Below are positions 8,181-18,169 of a stretch of DNA of 64,000 nt, piece after piece (position 1 is the first letter of the stretch; the number at the start of each line of letters is the position of its first letter). The position numbers were made by a program, and so were the translations under genes. The notes beneath the pieces are model-generated. The model had not been told where the DNA came from, made no database searches, and saw only the letters and a list, made by a program, of their open reading frames with translations. The DNA is from Maricaulis sp. (GTDB taxonomy: Bacteria > Pseudomonadota > Alphaproteobacteria > Caulobacterales > Maricaulaceae), in the NCBI RefSeq assembly GCF_017642925.1, contig NZ_JAEPOL010000002.1:202457-266456 (forward strand), given 5' to 3'.

Positions 8181-11100
8181 TCAGAAGGTAGCGCGAACGC
8201 CCACCGTGATTGTCCGGCCGCCATTGAACTGCATATTCGCCGGATAGAAGAAGTCCGGAGACCCTTCCCCGCCATAGGAGCCCGTTCCGAGGATCACTTC
8301 TCCCTCATCGTAACTGGAAAGCAGGTTGTCGCCTTCCAGGAAGAAGATGTAGCGGGCGCCGCCACGCTCGAGCGTATAGCTGGCCATCAGGTCCAGCGTC
8401 TCGAACTCCGGCACAATCGTGTTCAGGTTGAACTCGTCATAGGCCCGCACCAGCTCGGATTGATAGGTATAGAGCAGGCGCCCCGAGAAGCCTCCGGCCT
8501 CGTAGCCGACCGACAGGTTGCCGGCCCATTCGGCCTGGTTGGCCAGTGGCCGTTCGAGATTGAGTGCGAAAGTATCGCCGTTTTCGTCGACTGCACTGAC
8601 ATCGGTCCCGAAAGCGGCCTCCGTCCAGGTCACATTGCCCATGATCTGGACATTCTCCAGGAAGCGCGGCCAGCTCGCGGGCAGGAAGTCCAGATTGGTC
8701 GCCCCTTCGAACTCGAACCCGTAGATCTCGCCGCCCTCGCCATTCTCCGGGCGCTGCAGATAGTAGCTCGTCGCCGGCGACAGCGCGAGTTCGGGCCGGG
8801 TGGCAATCAGCGGCGCCAGAAGCTCCGCGATCCGCCCCTCGATATCGGCAGGATTGGCGACCTGCACGACATTGGTGATGTTGCCGGAGATGTCCTTGTA
8901 GAAAATCGCCCCCTTCAGATAAGCTGGCCGGTCGCCGAAATAGCGTTCCAGGCCGATCTCGAAATTGTCGTTGATCTCGGGGTCGAGCTCGGGATTGCCC
9001 TCGCGGATCGTCGCCTCTTCCTCTCCGGGGCGCTGGTCGATCACGATGGTCAGCGGACGGTTCACAGCGATCAGGGACGGGCTGAAGATGGTACGGTTAT
9101 AGGCAAAACGGCCCACCCAGTTGTCGCCCGAGCGGTAGGTCGCGACGAGGCTGGGCAGGAATTTGTCGTTCGTGCCGGAATTGTCGTAATAGCCGATCAG
9201 CCCCGCGTCGATGAGTTCCCCACGCTCGACATACACGCCATTCGACTGGCGATAGATCGGGGTGGAAATGGCATTGCCCACGGTTTCCACCTGCTCGAAA
9301 CGGGCACCCCCGGTAACCGTAAGATCACCGACCTCGACCTCGCCCTGAAGGTAGGCCGCCATGCGCGTCTCTTCAGTCCGCGCCGTCGACAGTGCGCCGG
9401 AATTGTCAACCGGATCCGTGCGATTGTCGAACAGCCGATACGAGCCCGGATTGGCGTTCGCATAAGCGGTGACACCATCAAAAATGGTGCGCGCCGCGCC
9501 GCTCTGCAAAGAGGGGAGAACCACCTCTCCTGCACCGATCGCACCCAGATCGATGCGATCGAATACGCCGCCGAAATCATTCGCGGTCTGCCGCGTGGCT
9601 CCGGTTCTCAAATAATAGAACGCCGTCGGAGCGGACGTCGAAAGCACGTCATCGGAATTCACGCGCTCGGAGTCATCGTACTTGATACCGAATTTCACAT
9701 TGCTCAGAAAAGTCGATGCAAAATCATACTGGGTATCGAAGGCGACCGTCAGAAAATCCGCCGTGTTGTTTGACTCGATCTCCGACGCCGTGGCGACATA
9801 ATAGGTCTCCGGGTCGAAGAAGAAGTCGCGACCGGCCTGTGAAAGGGACAGGACCGGGATGCCGTCGCCGGCATAATTGACGACGCCGCCGACCATGCGA
9901 TCGGTACCGCCGGCGTCCGGATTGATGACATAGTTGGCCGGATCATAGAGCGACGCCACATCCGTGTTCGTGTCGGAGATTATCGAAATGGTCGTTTCGT
10001 CGACTTCCCGCGACGTCGTCGAGTAGCCGACCTTGTACTCGAAGGTCCAGCTGTCATAGACGGTGTCGCCGCGGATGCTGAAAACGTCGGTAGTCGTGGT
10101 TTCCACCCGGCTGCTGACACCCAGTGTCGGGCGGAAGGCACGGATGTATGTCCGGTGGCGCTCCTCCCCGCCGAGTTCCGGAATCGGCATCGTCGTGGCG
10201 CTGGTCAGACTGGAGGCTGAAGTCCGCGACGTGCTGCGTGTGTCTTCATTGGTTATATGCTGGTACTCGGCCCGCAAACGCGTGGAATCGTTGACATCCC
10301 ACGCTGCGAAGACCGAACCTGTGACATTCTCTACAGAACGGTCGCGCACGAAGGTATTCACACCGGTCACAAGACGGTCGGGCAGCGCGTCGTCGAACGG
10401 ATAATTGTAGGTATAGGGAAGCTCATAGATGGAGTCGTATCCCGCCGGCAGCACGGGCGCATCGATATCCACGAAACCGATATTGAAGTTGCGGCGATCG
10501 GATGTCCGGTACTGGATATTCCCGCCGATCGCAAAATTCTCCCGGAGCTGCGTGACCGCCGACGCATTATACTGGCTCTCATTGCCGAACACGTCGCTAT
10601 CGGGCATTTCGTGCTCGGCGCCGATGCTGAAATGACGCTCGCCATAGTCCAGCGCGCTGCGCGTCTCGATCTCGATCAGGCCGCCATTGGCGGTGCCCTC
10701 GTTTTCCGGCAGCAGGCTCTTCTGGATGGTGATCTGGCTGATATTGTCGGCGAGATAGCCGGTCAGGTCGACAGCGCGTTCGATGCCTGTGCCCTGCAGC
10801 TGCAGCCCGTTCAGCTGGATATTGATCGCTTCGGACGTGATGCCGCGCACCGACACCCGGTCGCCCTCGCCCGTTTCGGAATCCCGCTCGAAGGAGATGC
10901 CGGGAACGCGGCGCAGGGCCTCGGCGACGGACTCGGCGGGAAATGTGCCCAGCAGGTCGGCCGAGATGACCGTCTGGTTGTTCTCCGCATTGCGCTGCTG
11001 GTTCAGGGCCTGCAGAAAACCGCCGCGATTTCCCAGCACGACAATGGTTTCAGTGCCGCTGGGATTGAGCGTGAAATCCTGGTCGACCTCTTCGCCGGAG

Positions 11101-11696
11101 CCGACCCGGATCATCAGGCTTTCCTGCCCCGCGCCGACATATTCGGCGACGATCTCGTAGTTTCCCGGCGGCACGGCCGGCATGCGGTAGAAGCCGCGCT
11201 GATCGGTCACCGTGCGGATCGAGGTATTGGCGAGACGGATCACTGCACCGGCGAGGCCGGTTCCGGTATTGCTGTCGGTCAGGCGGCCCTCGATCGAGCC
11301 CGGCGCGCCGGTCTCCTGAAACCTGGCCGCCTCTTCCTGCTCCTCCGGACCGCTCCGTGTGGCATCCGGCGTGCGCGCATTGCCGCCGGTTTCCGGCGGA
11401 TCGGTCACCACGAAGACATCAGGCCGCGTCTGCTGCACTGCGAGGCCCGTCCCCGCGAGCATTTCCTGCAGCATGGCTTCCGGCGAGGCGCCGGCGGAGA
11501 CAGAACCCGCGTGCTTGCCCGCAACGACGTCGGGAGAATACAGGATCTCCACATTCTGCGTATTCGCCACACGGTTCAGCGCCGCAGCGAGATCTTCCCC
11601 CTCGCGTACGTCCTGACCATAAGCCGGCGACAGCGCGGCCAGCGCCAGCGATCCCGCCAGGGCCGTCGAGGCCAGGAGTTTGTTGAAAGCAGCCAT
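8181..11696 (-). CDS. Large TonB-dependent receptor with STN and carboxypeptidase-regulatory-like domains (TBDT2)
   Basis: 1171 aa. A signal peptide ends near PAYGQD. It is followed by an STN domain (about 30-95), a carboxypeptidase-regulatory-like beta-sandwich (about 125-205, EGRLTDSNTGTGLAGAVIRL), a plug (about 225-350, with the TonB-box-like ETIVVLG) and a long barrel ending in TVGVRATF. The ATG at 11696 follows GGGGA and gives the signal peptide; the open frame extends far upstream but contains no better start. Receptors with this double N-terminal extension are common in Caulobacterales and relatives and usually import glycans or peptides. The STN domain suggests signalling through FecR-2 and sigma-2. 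It is divergent from the M16 peptidase gene. Confidence 0.9.
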   Translation of the reverse strand: MAAFNKLLASTALAGSLALAALSPAYGQDVREGEDLAAALNRVANTQNVEILYSPDVVAGKHAGSVSAGASPEAMLQEMLAGTGLAVQQTRPDVFVVTDPPETGGNARTPDATRSGPEEQEEAARFQETGAPGSIEGRLTDSNTGTGLAGAVIRLANTSIRTVTDQRGFYRMPAVPPGNYEIVAEYVGAGQESLMIRVGSGEEVDQDFTLNPSGTETIVVLGNRGGFLQALNQQRNAENNQTVISADLLGTFPAESVAEALRRVPGISFERDSETGEGDRVSVRGITSEAINIQLNGLQLQGTGIERAVDLTGYLADNISQITIQKSLLPENEGTANGGLIEIETRSALDYGERHFSIGAEHEMPDSDVFGNESQYNASAVTQLRENFAIGGNIQYRTSDRRNFNIGFVDIDAPVLPAGYDSIYELPYTYNYPFDDALPDRLVTGVNTFVRDRSVENVTGSVFAAWDVNDSTRLRAEYQHITNEDTRSTSRTSASSLTSATTMPIPELGGEERHRTYIRAFRPTLGVSSRVETTTTDVFSIRGDTVYDSWTFEYKVGYSTTSREVDETTISIISDTNTDVASLYDPANYVINPDAGGTDRMVGGVVNYAGDGIPVLSLSQAGRDFFFDPETYYVATASEIESNNTADFLTVAFDTQYDFASTFLSNVKFGIKYDDSERVNSDDVLSTSAPTAFYYLRTGATRQTANDFGGVFDRIDLGAIGAGEVVLPSLQSGAARTIFDGVTAYANANPGSYRLFDNRTDPVDNSGALSTARTEETRMAAYLQGEVEVGDLTVTGGARFEQVETVGNAISTPIYRQSNGVYVERGELIDAGLIGYYDNSGTNDKFLPSLVATYRSGDNWVGRFAYNRTIFSPSLIAVNRPLTIVIDQRPGEEEATIREGNPELDPEINDNFEIGLERYFGDRPAYLKGAIFYKDISGNITNVVQVANPADIEGRIAELLAPLIATRPELALSPATSYYLQRPENGEGGEIYGFEFEGATNLDFLPASWPRFLENVQIMGNVTWTEAAFGTDVSAVDENGDTFALNLERPLANQAEWAGNLSVGYEAGGFSGRLLYTYQSELVRAYDEFNLNTIVPEFETLDLMASYTLERGGARYIFFLEGDNLLSSYDEGEVILGTGSYGGEGSPDFFYPANMQFNGGRTITVGVRATF

Positions 11697-11734
11697 TATC
11701 AGTCCCCATTTATCTGTAGCTGACCCCCTGAAAC

Positions 11735-11765
11735 GCGGCGTATGCGGAATACCTCCAATTTTTTT
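11735..11765 (-). promoter_or_regulatory. Candidate ECF (FecI-type) promoter of TBDT2
   Basis: A seven-A run, then TTGGAGGTATTCC and GCATACG, lies about 40-70 bases upstream of the TBDT2 start. An A-tract with a GGA-type -35 and a GC-rich -10 is reminiscent of FecI-type promoters. This is pattern matching only. Confidence 0.3.
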
Positions 11766-11889
11766 CGCGGCGGCTGCAGGCTTTTTGCACCGGGCGCAGT
11801 GTCGATGAAGATTTTGTGGAGGGAAGTACGCGATGCAGCGTCTTGGTGGGCATCCATACTGAAACGACGCTTGTACCCAAGGAGTCCCG

Positions 11890-14784
11890 ATGTCGCCTTC
11901 ACGATCCCTCGCCGCCCTGCTCGCGGCGACGACGATGCTGACCGCGCCTGCCCTCGCACAGGATGCCTCCGCCGAACGCCCGGGCTTCGCCCATATCGGC
12001 AGCGACCTGCCGCACGATCCGCGCATTCATTATGGCGAGCTGGACAATGGCGTGCGCTATGCCGTGATGCAGAATGACAGCCCGTCCGGCACGGCCTCGA
12101 TCCGCCTGCGCATCGCCGCCGGCTCGCTGGCCGAAGCCGAGGGCGAGGGCGGTATCGCCCACTATCTCGAACACATGGCCTTCAACGGGTCGGAGAATTT
12201 CGAGGAAGGCGAGATGGTGCGCACCCTCGAGCGTCACGGCCTGTCCTTCGGCGGCGACACCAACGCCCATACGAGCTTCGACGAGACGGTCTACAAGCTG
12301 AACCTGCCCAATACCGACGAAGACACGTTCGACGTCGCCATGATGCTGATGCGCGAGACGGCCGAATACCTGACGCTGGCGGATGAGGCGATCGACCGCG
12401 AACGCGGCATCATCCTGTCGGAAATGCGCAGCCGCAACACGCTGCAATACCGCGAGATCCTGGCCAACTGGGCCTTCCTGACGCCGCAGAGCGGGCTGGT
12501 GGAAAGCATGCCGATCGGCACGCATGACTCCGTCTCCGGCCTGACTTCGGAACAGATCCGCGGCTTCTACCACACGCACTACCACCCGCAGCGCGCCTTC
12601 GTGGTGATCGTCGGCGACCTGCCGGTCGAGCGGGCACAGGCCTATGTCGAGCAATGGTTCGGCGACTGGGAAAGCCCGCGCGAACCCGGCCCGATCGTGC
12701 GCACATCCGGACCGTCGGCAATGACGCCCGGCGCCGTGGCGCAATTCGCCGATCCCGACGTCATGCCGTCTGTCTCGATCGCGGTCCAGCACCCCTATGT
12801 CGACGAACCGGACAATGCCGCAACGCGCCGCCAGACCCTGGTCGAACAGCTCGGCAACCGTATTCTCTCGCAGCGCTTCCGCGTGCTCTCGCACGAGCCG
12901 GACGCCACCGTACAGCGCGGCTTCGTGCGTTCCGGCAAGCTGCAGGGTTCGGTCGAGACCGCCACGATCGAGATCGGCGGGCACCAGGAGAACTGGCAGG
13001 CCAATCTCGCCCTCGCCGAGCAGGAGCTGCGCCGCGCCCTGCAGCACGGTTTCAGCGAGGCGGAGCTCGCGCGCGAACTTGTCGAACTGCGCGCCCATTA
13101 CGAGAGCGAGGCCGATGCGGCCGATTCCGCCGAAACCCATTCGCGCTTCGGCGGCCTGACGCGCGAAATCATCCAGGCCTATGACAGCGACCGGGTGATG
13201 ATGCACCCGGCCGACCAGCTCGCCTGGTTCGAGACGGCCTCTCAGGATGTCACCGCCGAGGAGGTGACCGAAGCCTTCCGGGCCAACTGGACCGGTTACG
13301 AGACCCCGCTGGTCTTCCTCTCCACGACAGAGGAAGTGGAAGATCTGGAGGCGCAGGTTGCCAGCATCCTGGCGGAAAGCCGCACAGTCGCCGTGGAGGC
13401 ACCCGAGGATGATGGCGATCTGGAGTTTGCCTATACCGATTTCGGCGATCCGGGCACGGTCGTGTCCGATGTCACGCTGGACGAGGAGGATGCCCGCCTC
13501 GTGCGCTTTGCCAATAATGTGCATCTCAACATCAAGCGCACTGAGTATACCGAGGGCGAGGTGCAGGTGGTGGCCCGTGTGGGCGATGGCGCCCTCTCGC
13601 TGCCGCGTCGCGACGAAGGCCTGCGCCGGCTGGCGCTGAACCTGCTCAACAGCGGCGGCCTGGAGGCCCATACCAGCCTGGAAATCGACCGCATCCTGGC
13701 CGGCTCCGGCATCGGATCGCGCCTCTTCTTTGCCGAAGACAGTTCGAATATCCGCCTGTCCGGCACGGCCCCGGTCGACCGCATGCCCGACCTGCTCAAC
13801 CTGCTCACCGCCTACACCACGGCACCGGGCATGCGCGAGGATGCCGGCGAGCGCTACAAGGACCGGCTGAGCACTTGGTATCCGACCCACGACTCGACAC
13901 CGATGGGCGTTGCAAGCCGCGAGATCCCGCGCCTCATCCGCTCCGGCGACCGGCGTTTCGGTTTCGACGATCTGGACAATTTCCTCGATGCCGACCACGC
14001 CGAAGCGGCGGCCTGGCTGGAGGAACAGCTGACCCAGGGCGCCATCGAACTGACCGTGATCGGCGATGTCGATCCGGACGCCGTCATCGCCGAGGTCGCG
14101 CGCACTTTCGGTGCGGTCAACACCCGCCCCGAAGCACGCGGCAGCTATCCCGAGCAGACGGCGCTGGTCTTCCCGGACGGCGACGAAACGCCGGTCACCT
14201 TCACCCATACCGGTGAAGCCGACCAGGCGCTGCTGCGGGTCTACTGGCCCACGCCGGACGGAACGGATGTCCAGACCACCCGCGAGATGCGTGTCCTGCG
14301 CGGCCTGGTCCGCAACCGCATGGTCGACGAGATCCGCGAGCGCACCGGTGCGGCCTATTCACCGGGCGTCGGCATGTATTCCGATCAGGAATTCCCGGGC
14401 TATGGCTACATCTTTGTCCACCTCGAGCTTGAGCCGGAAGGCGTTCCCGGCGTGCTCGACCAGGTCGACATGGTGGCCTCGGAGCTCCGCTCCGGCAGCA
14501 TCGGCGAGGACGAATTCCAGCGGGCGCTCCGGCCGATCGCGGGCGATCTGGAATCCTCCACCCAGAACAATGGCTATTGGGACTATGTCCTGTCCGACGC
14601 CCAGTCCGGCGGCTGGGGTCTGGACGATCACCGCACACGGGTGTCCGGCTATGAGGCGGTGTCGCTGGAAGACGTGCAGACGCTGGCGCGGGAGGTCTTT
14701 GCCGAGGGCAATGCCGTGCGCGTGCAGATCCTGCCCGAAGATGCGGCCGGCGATGCCGGCGGCAGCGCCGACGGCGTCTACTAA
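11890..14784 (+). CDS. Secreted M16-family zinc metallopeptidase
   Basis: 964 aa. A signal peptide ends at APALAQD. The inverted zinc motif HxxEH is at residues 91-95 (HYLEHM), with the downstream zinc-ligand glutamate in ERGIILSEMR. Four M16 repeats fill the length, as in full-length pitrilysin/insulinase relatives (about 900-960 aa). These enzymes degrade medium-size peptides inside a closed chamber; the signal peptide puts this one in the periplasm. The start at 11890 has GGAG 6 bases upstream. It is divergent from TBDT2 across a 193-bp gap, which suggests that TBDT2 imports oligopeptides that M16 then trims (an inference). Confidence 0.93.
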   Translation: MSPSRSLAALLAATTMLTAPALAQDASAERPGFAHIGSDLPHDPRIHYGELDNGVRYAVMQNDSPSGTASIRLRIAAGSLAEAEGEGGIAHYLEHMAFNGSENFEEGEMVRTLERHGLSFGGDTNAHTSFDETVYKLNLPNTDEDTFDVAMMLMRETAEYLTLADEAIDRERGIILSEMRSRNTLQYREILANWAFLTPQSGLVESMPIGTHDSVSGLTSEQIRGFYHTHYHPQRAFVVIVGDLPVERAQAYVEQWFGDWESPREPGPIVRTSGPSAMTPGAVAQFADPDVMPSVSIAVQHPYVDEPDNAATRRQTLVEQLGNRILSQRFRVLSHEPDATVQRGFVRSGKLQGSVETATIEIGGHQENWQANLALAEQELRRALQHGFSEAELARELVELRAHYESEADAADSAETHSRFGGLTREIIQAYDSDRVMMHPADQLAWFETASQDVTAEEVTEAFRANWTGYETPLVFLSTTEEVEDLEAQVASILAESRTVAVEAPEDDGDLEFAYTDFGDPGTVVSDVTLDEEDARLVRFANNVHLNIKRTEYTEGEVQVVARVGDGALSLPRRDEGLRRLALNLLNSGGLEAHTSLEIDRILAGSGIGSRLFFAEDSSNIRLSGTAPVDRMPDLLNLLTAYTTAPGMREDAGERYKDRLSTWYPTHDSTPMGVASREIPRLIRSGDRRFGFDDLDNFLDADHAEAAAWLEEQLTQGAIELTVIGDVDPDAVIAEVARTFGAVNTRPEARGSYPEQTALVFPDGDETPVTFTHTGEADQALLRVYWPTPDGTDVQTTREMRVLRGLVRNRMVDEIRERTGAAYSPGVGMYSDQEFPGYGYIFVHLELEPEGVPGVLDQVDMVASELRSGSIGEDEFQRALRPIAGDLESSTQNNGYWDYVLSDAQSGGWGLDDHRTRVSGYEAVSLEDVQTLAREVFAEGNAVRVQILPEDAAGDAGGSADGVY

Positions 14785-14813
14785 CCCCCACGGCCGTCGC
14801 AACGGCCATGGAA

Positions 14814-14850
14814 AGCCCCTGCCGCACCCTCCGCGGCAGGGGCTTTTTTT
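14814..14850 (+). terminator. Intrinsic terminator after the M16 peptidase gene
   Basis: Perfect 12-bp GC-rich stem (14814-14825 with 14833-14844, 7-base loop) running into a run of seven T. It lies between two convergent genes and is a clear rho-independent terminator for the plus strand. Confidence 0.93.
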
Positions 14851-14881
14851 CTGGCCGGGCGAACGGGTATCGAGGCCGAAG

Positions 14882-15814
14882 CTAGTCCGTCCCGGCGGGC
14901 TCGCGGACGACCGTGCGGAAGCCGATATGGCTGGCCGAGAAGTCCCATTCCTGGGGCTGGCGGGCGGCCGGGCGGAAGCGGGCACAGAAGTCCGAGGCGC
15001 ACAGATAGGAGCCGCCGCGGATCGTGCCTGCCGCGCCGCTCGCGTCGAACGGGCTGGCGGTCCACTCCCAGACATTGCCGATCATGTCGAAAGCGCCGAA
15101 CGGATTGGCGTCATAGCAGGCGACCGGTGACAGTCCGGCAAACCCGTCATCGCCGCGATCGATGACCGGGAAGACGCCCTGCCAGGTGTTGGCCCGCCAG
15201 TCCCCGCCCGGCCGGAATTCCTCGCCCCAGGCATAGTCGGTGCCGTGACCGCCGCCGCGCGCCGCGATCTCCCACTCATCCTCGTCCGGCAGATCGGCTC
15301 CGGCCCAGTCGGCATAGGCGCGCGCATCGGCATAGGCGACATGGACCACCGGATAGCCCGCGCGGCCCTCGATATCGCTGCCCGGTCCCTCCGGATGACG
15401 CCAGCTCGCCCCCGGTACGAAGCGCCACCAATAGCCCGTCCCGGCATCGACGCCGAACACGGCCGAACCCGGCTCCAGCAGGGCCGGATCGATATCGGGA
15501 TAGTCGGCCGGATCGGGCTGGCGCTCGGCAATGGTGAGATAGCCCGTCGCCTCCACGAAGGCCGCGAACTGGGCATTGGTGACCTCGTGCGCATCGATAC
15601 CGAAGCCGGCGGTTGTAACGGTGCGCTCGGGCCTTTCCTCCGGATTGCGCACCGGACCGCCGATCAGATAGTCCCCGGCGGGAATGGCGACGCGTTCACC
15701 CGGCGTGACCGGGCGGCAGGCTTCGGCGTGCGGCGCGGGCGCGGAGGAGCCACCCGCGCCGCATCCCGCCAACATCCATGCCAGGCCCAGGACTGGCGGC
15801 AGGCGGGAGATCAT
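14882..15814 (-). CDS. Formylglycine-generating enzyme (SUMF1/EgtB/PvdO fold), lipoprotein
   Basis: 310 aa. The N-terminal lipobox (MLAGC) predicts a lipid-anchored periplasmic protein. The FGE fold follows, with IPAGDYLIGG at the start, the EVTNAQFAAFV block, NVWEWTAS and the active-site segment RGGSYLCASDFCARFR. The two cysteines (about 272 and 277) match the catalytic CxxxxC pair that binds copper in aerobic FGE, so it should be active in converting the Cys of CxPSR sulfatases to formylglycine. Two such sulfatases lie in this island. The ATG at 15814 overlaps the stop of the upstream MBL hydrolase gene (ATGA). The odd point is the exported lipoprotein form, because most bacterial FGEs are cytoplasmic. 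Confidence 0.87.
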   Translation of the reverse strand: MISRLPPVLGLAWMLAGCGAGGSSAPAPHAEACRPVTPGERVAIPAGDYLIGGPVRNPEERPERTVTTAGFGIDAHEVTNAQFAAFVEATGYLTIAERQPDPADYPDIDPALLEPGSAVFGVDAGTGYWWRFVPGASWRHPEGPGSDIEGRAGYPVVHVAYADARAYADWAGADLPDEDEWEIAARGGGHGTDYAWGEEFRPGGDWRANTWQGVFPVIDRGDDGFAGLSPVACYDANPFGAFDMIGNVWEWTASPFDASGAAGTIRGGSYLCASDFCARFRPAARQPQEWDFSASHIGFRTVVREPAGTD

Positions 15815-16899
15815 CGCCAATGGGAAAACTCCACAGCCTCCGACCCGGCGGGCAGCCGGATCACATCGCCATCGCGGGCCAGGCGCACCGGCCCGTCGAA
15901 CCGCGCCCGCGCCTCGCGCAGGAAGGCCGGCTCCATCAGCCGCGACGGCACCGGCGGCACGACATGGGTCAGCACCAGGGCGCGTGTGCCGCTGGCAGTC
16001 GCGGCCTCGGCGGCGCCGGCCGGCGTGGTGTGATAATCGAGAATATCCACCGTGATCGTCGCCAGACTGGCCAGGCCGCGATCCGATGCGGCCTGCGTGA
16101 TCGGCGCGACCATGCGCGGTTCCAGCGCTTCGACGATCAGCACGTCGGCGCCCTCTGACAGGACCGCAAAGCCCGGCGAGCGCCCGGCATGCAGATCGCC
16201 GCTGATCACCAGCGAGCGGCCGGCATAATCGAACCGGTAGGCCACGGCCGGATCCGCCGGCGCATGATCGACCCGCACCGCGCGCACGACGAGATCGCCA
16301 TCCTGATAGACCGTGACAGGCGCGGTACCGTCGCCCGGCTGGAAGACCTGCGCTGCCAGTCCGCGCCCGGCGGGCGGCGCGATGGCGGCTCCGTGATGGC
16401 CGGTGCGATAGGTGCTGTCGAGCGCATAGGCGGCGTTGAACCCGTCGACCACGGCCTCGACGCCCGGCGGACCGTGCACCGGCAGCGGCGCTTCGGCGGC
16501 GCGGCCGATCCAGCGCTGCAGGCCCAGATCGCCCAGATCGCTGAGATGGTCGGAATGGAAATGCGTCAGGAAGGCCGCCTCGATCGCGCCGGCCGGCAGG
16601 CCGGACAGGAGCAGGTTCGCCACCGATCCCGAGCCGCTGTCGACCACGAAGATCCGCTCGCCCGCGATCACGGCGACACAGGCCTGCGCCCGCGTCGGGT
16701 CGGGCAGCGGCGAGCCGGTGCCGCAGAACATCACATGCAGCCCGTCAGGCAGTTCGCCCAGCCGGTCGCGGCCCACGCGCTGCGAAACCTGCTGGGCAAA
16801 GGCGCGCTCGCCCAGGCCCGGCAGAAAGGCCTTCGCCGACACGGCCAGCAGAGCCAGCACCCCCAGAACCACCGCCGCGATAAGGATCAGACGTTTCAT
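15811..16899 (-). CDS. MBL-fold metallo-hydrolase, membrane-anchored
   Basis: 362 aa. One N-terminal membrane helix (about 4-26) is followed by a metallo-beta-lactamase fold with the HxHxDH motif at residues 113-118 (THFHSDHLSDL) and later His/Asp ligands (SGDLHAG, LTHVVPP). The resemblance is to RNase Z/arylsulfatase-like MBL hydrolases with a periplasmic catalytic domain. The ATG at 16899 overlaps the stop of the upstream thioredoxin-fold gene. It sits between sulfatase and FGE genes in one operon; the substrate is unknown, and a sulfate or phosphate ester is possible. Confidence 0.85.
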   Translation of the reverse strand: MKRLILIAAVVLGVLALLAVSAKAFLPGLGERAFAQQVSQRVGRDRLGELPDGLHVMFCGTGSPLPDPTRAQACVAVIAGERIFVVDSGSGSVANLLLSGLPAGAIEAAFLTHFHSDHLSDLGDLGLQRWIGRAAEAPLPVHGPPGVEAVVDGFNAAYALDSTYRTGHHGAAIAPPAGRGLAAQVFQPGDGTAPVTVYQDGDLVVRAVRVDHAPADPAVAYRFDYAGRSLVISGDLHAGRSPGFAVLSEGADVLIVEALEPRMVAPITQAASDRGLASLATITVDILDYHTTPAGAAEAATASGTRALVLTHVVPPVPSRLMEPAFLREARARFDGPVRLARDGDVIRLPAGSEAVEFSHWR

Positions 16900-18161
16900 G
16901 CGCCTTGCTCCGCCATGTGTTGAAGGGCGTCCTCGACGACCCAGAGCCGGTCCTGGCCCCAGACGGCGCAATCGCCGGCCCGGTAGCTGGGCACGCCCCA
17001 CAGGCCGAGCCCGGCCAGTTCGGTGCGATGCCGTTCGGCGACCGCCCGCCAGCTCTCGTCCGCCAGGGCGGCATCGACATCGGCGCGGTCCAGCCCGGCG
17101 CGTTCGGCCATGATCCGCAGGCCGCGATCGCTGCCGCCATCGAGCCCCTCCGACCAGGCCCCGCGCAGGAAGCTCAGCAGGAAGGCCTCGCCCTTGCCCT
17201 GGCCGATCGCGCGATGCAGCACGGCCAGACCGCGCTCGGTGGGCCGCCCCAGCGGATCGGAGATATCGCCGAAGGGCAGGCCGAGCCGCTGCGCCTCGCG
17301 GGCGCAATCCTTGAGGAAATAGACGCCCTTGCGGCGCGGCACCGGCAGGCTGCGCATCACCATGGGCAGGACGAAATGGATATCGACCTCGACATTCCAG
17401 CGCCGCGCCAGCGCAAACACGCGTTCGGCCGCGAGATAGGTGTAGGGGCTGCGCAGGGAGGGGTAGAAGGTCAGCCGCGCCCCACCGCAATCGCCTGTCC
17501 GGCTGCTCTCGTGCAGCACGGGAATTTGTGGCGTGAGGCCCGCATCACCTGCCTCGCCGATCAGCCGCGCCTCGAGATGGTGCAGCCGGTCGGCCGCCCA
17601 ATACCATTCGCCCTCATACCAGAGCGTCGCCGACTGGAAATGCCCCAGCCGGTCGCGCAAGGCCTCGCCCGCCTGGCGGGCCGCCGCGGCCCTGATCCCG
17701 CCCGGCGGCAGATCCCCGCCGCTCCACAGGGCGGTATCGATTGCGGCAATCCGCTCCAGCGCGTCCGGAGCATCGAGACTTTCGGCCGCCGCTGCTTCGG
17801 CCGCCGCGATCCGCTCGGCCGTCGGCGGATTGGTGAGGTCCGGCACATCCAGGCCCAGACGCCGGGCCAGCCGGGCGCTGTCGGCGAGGGCGAAGGCGTC
17901 GAGCTGGTCCGGTTCCGGCGCGACAGCCGCTTCCGGCAGGCCGACGAGATGGCAGACAATGTCGGCATCGAAACGGTCGGCAAGCGCGCGCACCAGGCCC
18001 GGCATCAGCACGCTGGCGGGATCGCCGAAGCGGTGGAAGTAGAGGAATTGCCGGCGCGTGCCCCGGGCCTGCCGCTTGCGCCGGGCCGACAGGCGGGCCG
18101 CATCGCGCCGCTTCAGGCTGGTCACCCGGCGATAGACGAGACGTTTGAGCCAGTTACGCAT
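16896..18161 (-). CDS. Tandem DsbA/HCCA-isomerase-like thioredoxin-fold protein
   Basis: 421 aa. It has two thioredoxin-fold domains of the DSBA-like/2-hydroxychromene-2-carboxylate isomerase (kappa-GST) family, at about residues 35-200 (FLYFHRFGDPASVL) and 215-415 (RLTFYPSLRSPYTYLAAERV). Neither domain has a CxxC motif, so it is not an oxidase of the DsbA type and may be a glutathione-dependent isomerase. There is no signal peptide. The start is uncertain: an ATG at 18161 or a TTG at 18173 overlapping the sulfatase stop. It is co-transcribed with sulfatase-1 and the MBL hydrolase. Confidence 0.75.
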   Translation of the reverse strand: MRNWLKRLVYRRVTSLKRRDAARLSARRKRQARGTRRQFLYFHRFGDPASVLMPGLVRALADRFDADIVCHLVGLPEAAVAPEPDQLDAFALADSARLARRLGLDVPDLTNPPTAERIAAAEAAAAESLDAPDALERIAAIDTALWSGGDLPPGGIRAAAARQAGEALRDRLGHFQSATLWYEGEWYWAADRLHHLEARLIGEAGDAGLTPQIPVLHESSRTGDCGGARLTFYPSLRSPYTYLAAERVFALARRWNVEVDIHFVLPMVMRSLPVPRRKGVYFLKDCAREAQRLGLPFGDISDPLGRPTERGLAVLHRAIGQGKGEAFLLSFLRGAWSEGLDGGSDRGLRIMAERAGLDRADVDAALADESWRAVAERHRTELAGLGLWGVPSYRAGDCAVWGQDRLWVVEDALQHMAEQGA

Positions 18162-18169
18162 GCCGGTTC

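Noticed and set aside
7572-9773. Long plus-strand frame opposite sigma-2 and TBDT2
   Set aside because: Same GC-driven shadow; no ribosome site and no recognisable domain.
11697-12026. Longer N-terminus for TBDT2
   Set aside because: The extension overlaps the M16 gene on the other strand and hides the signal peptide that begins at 11696.
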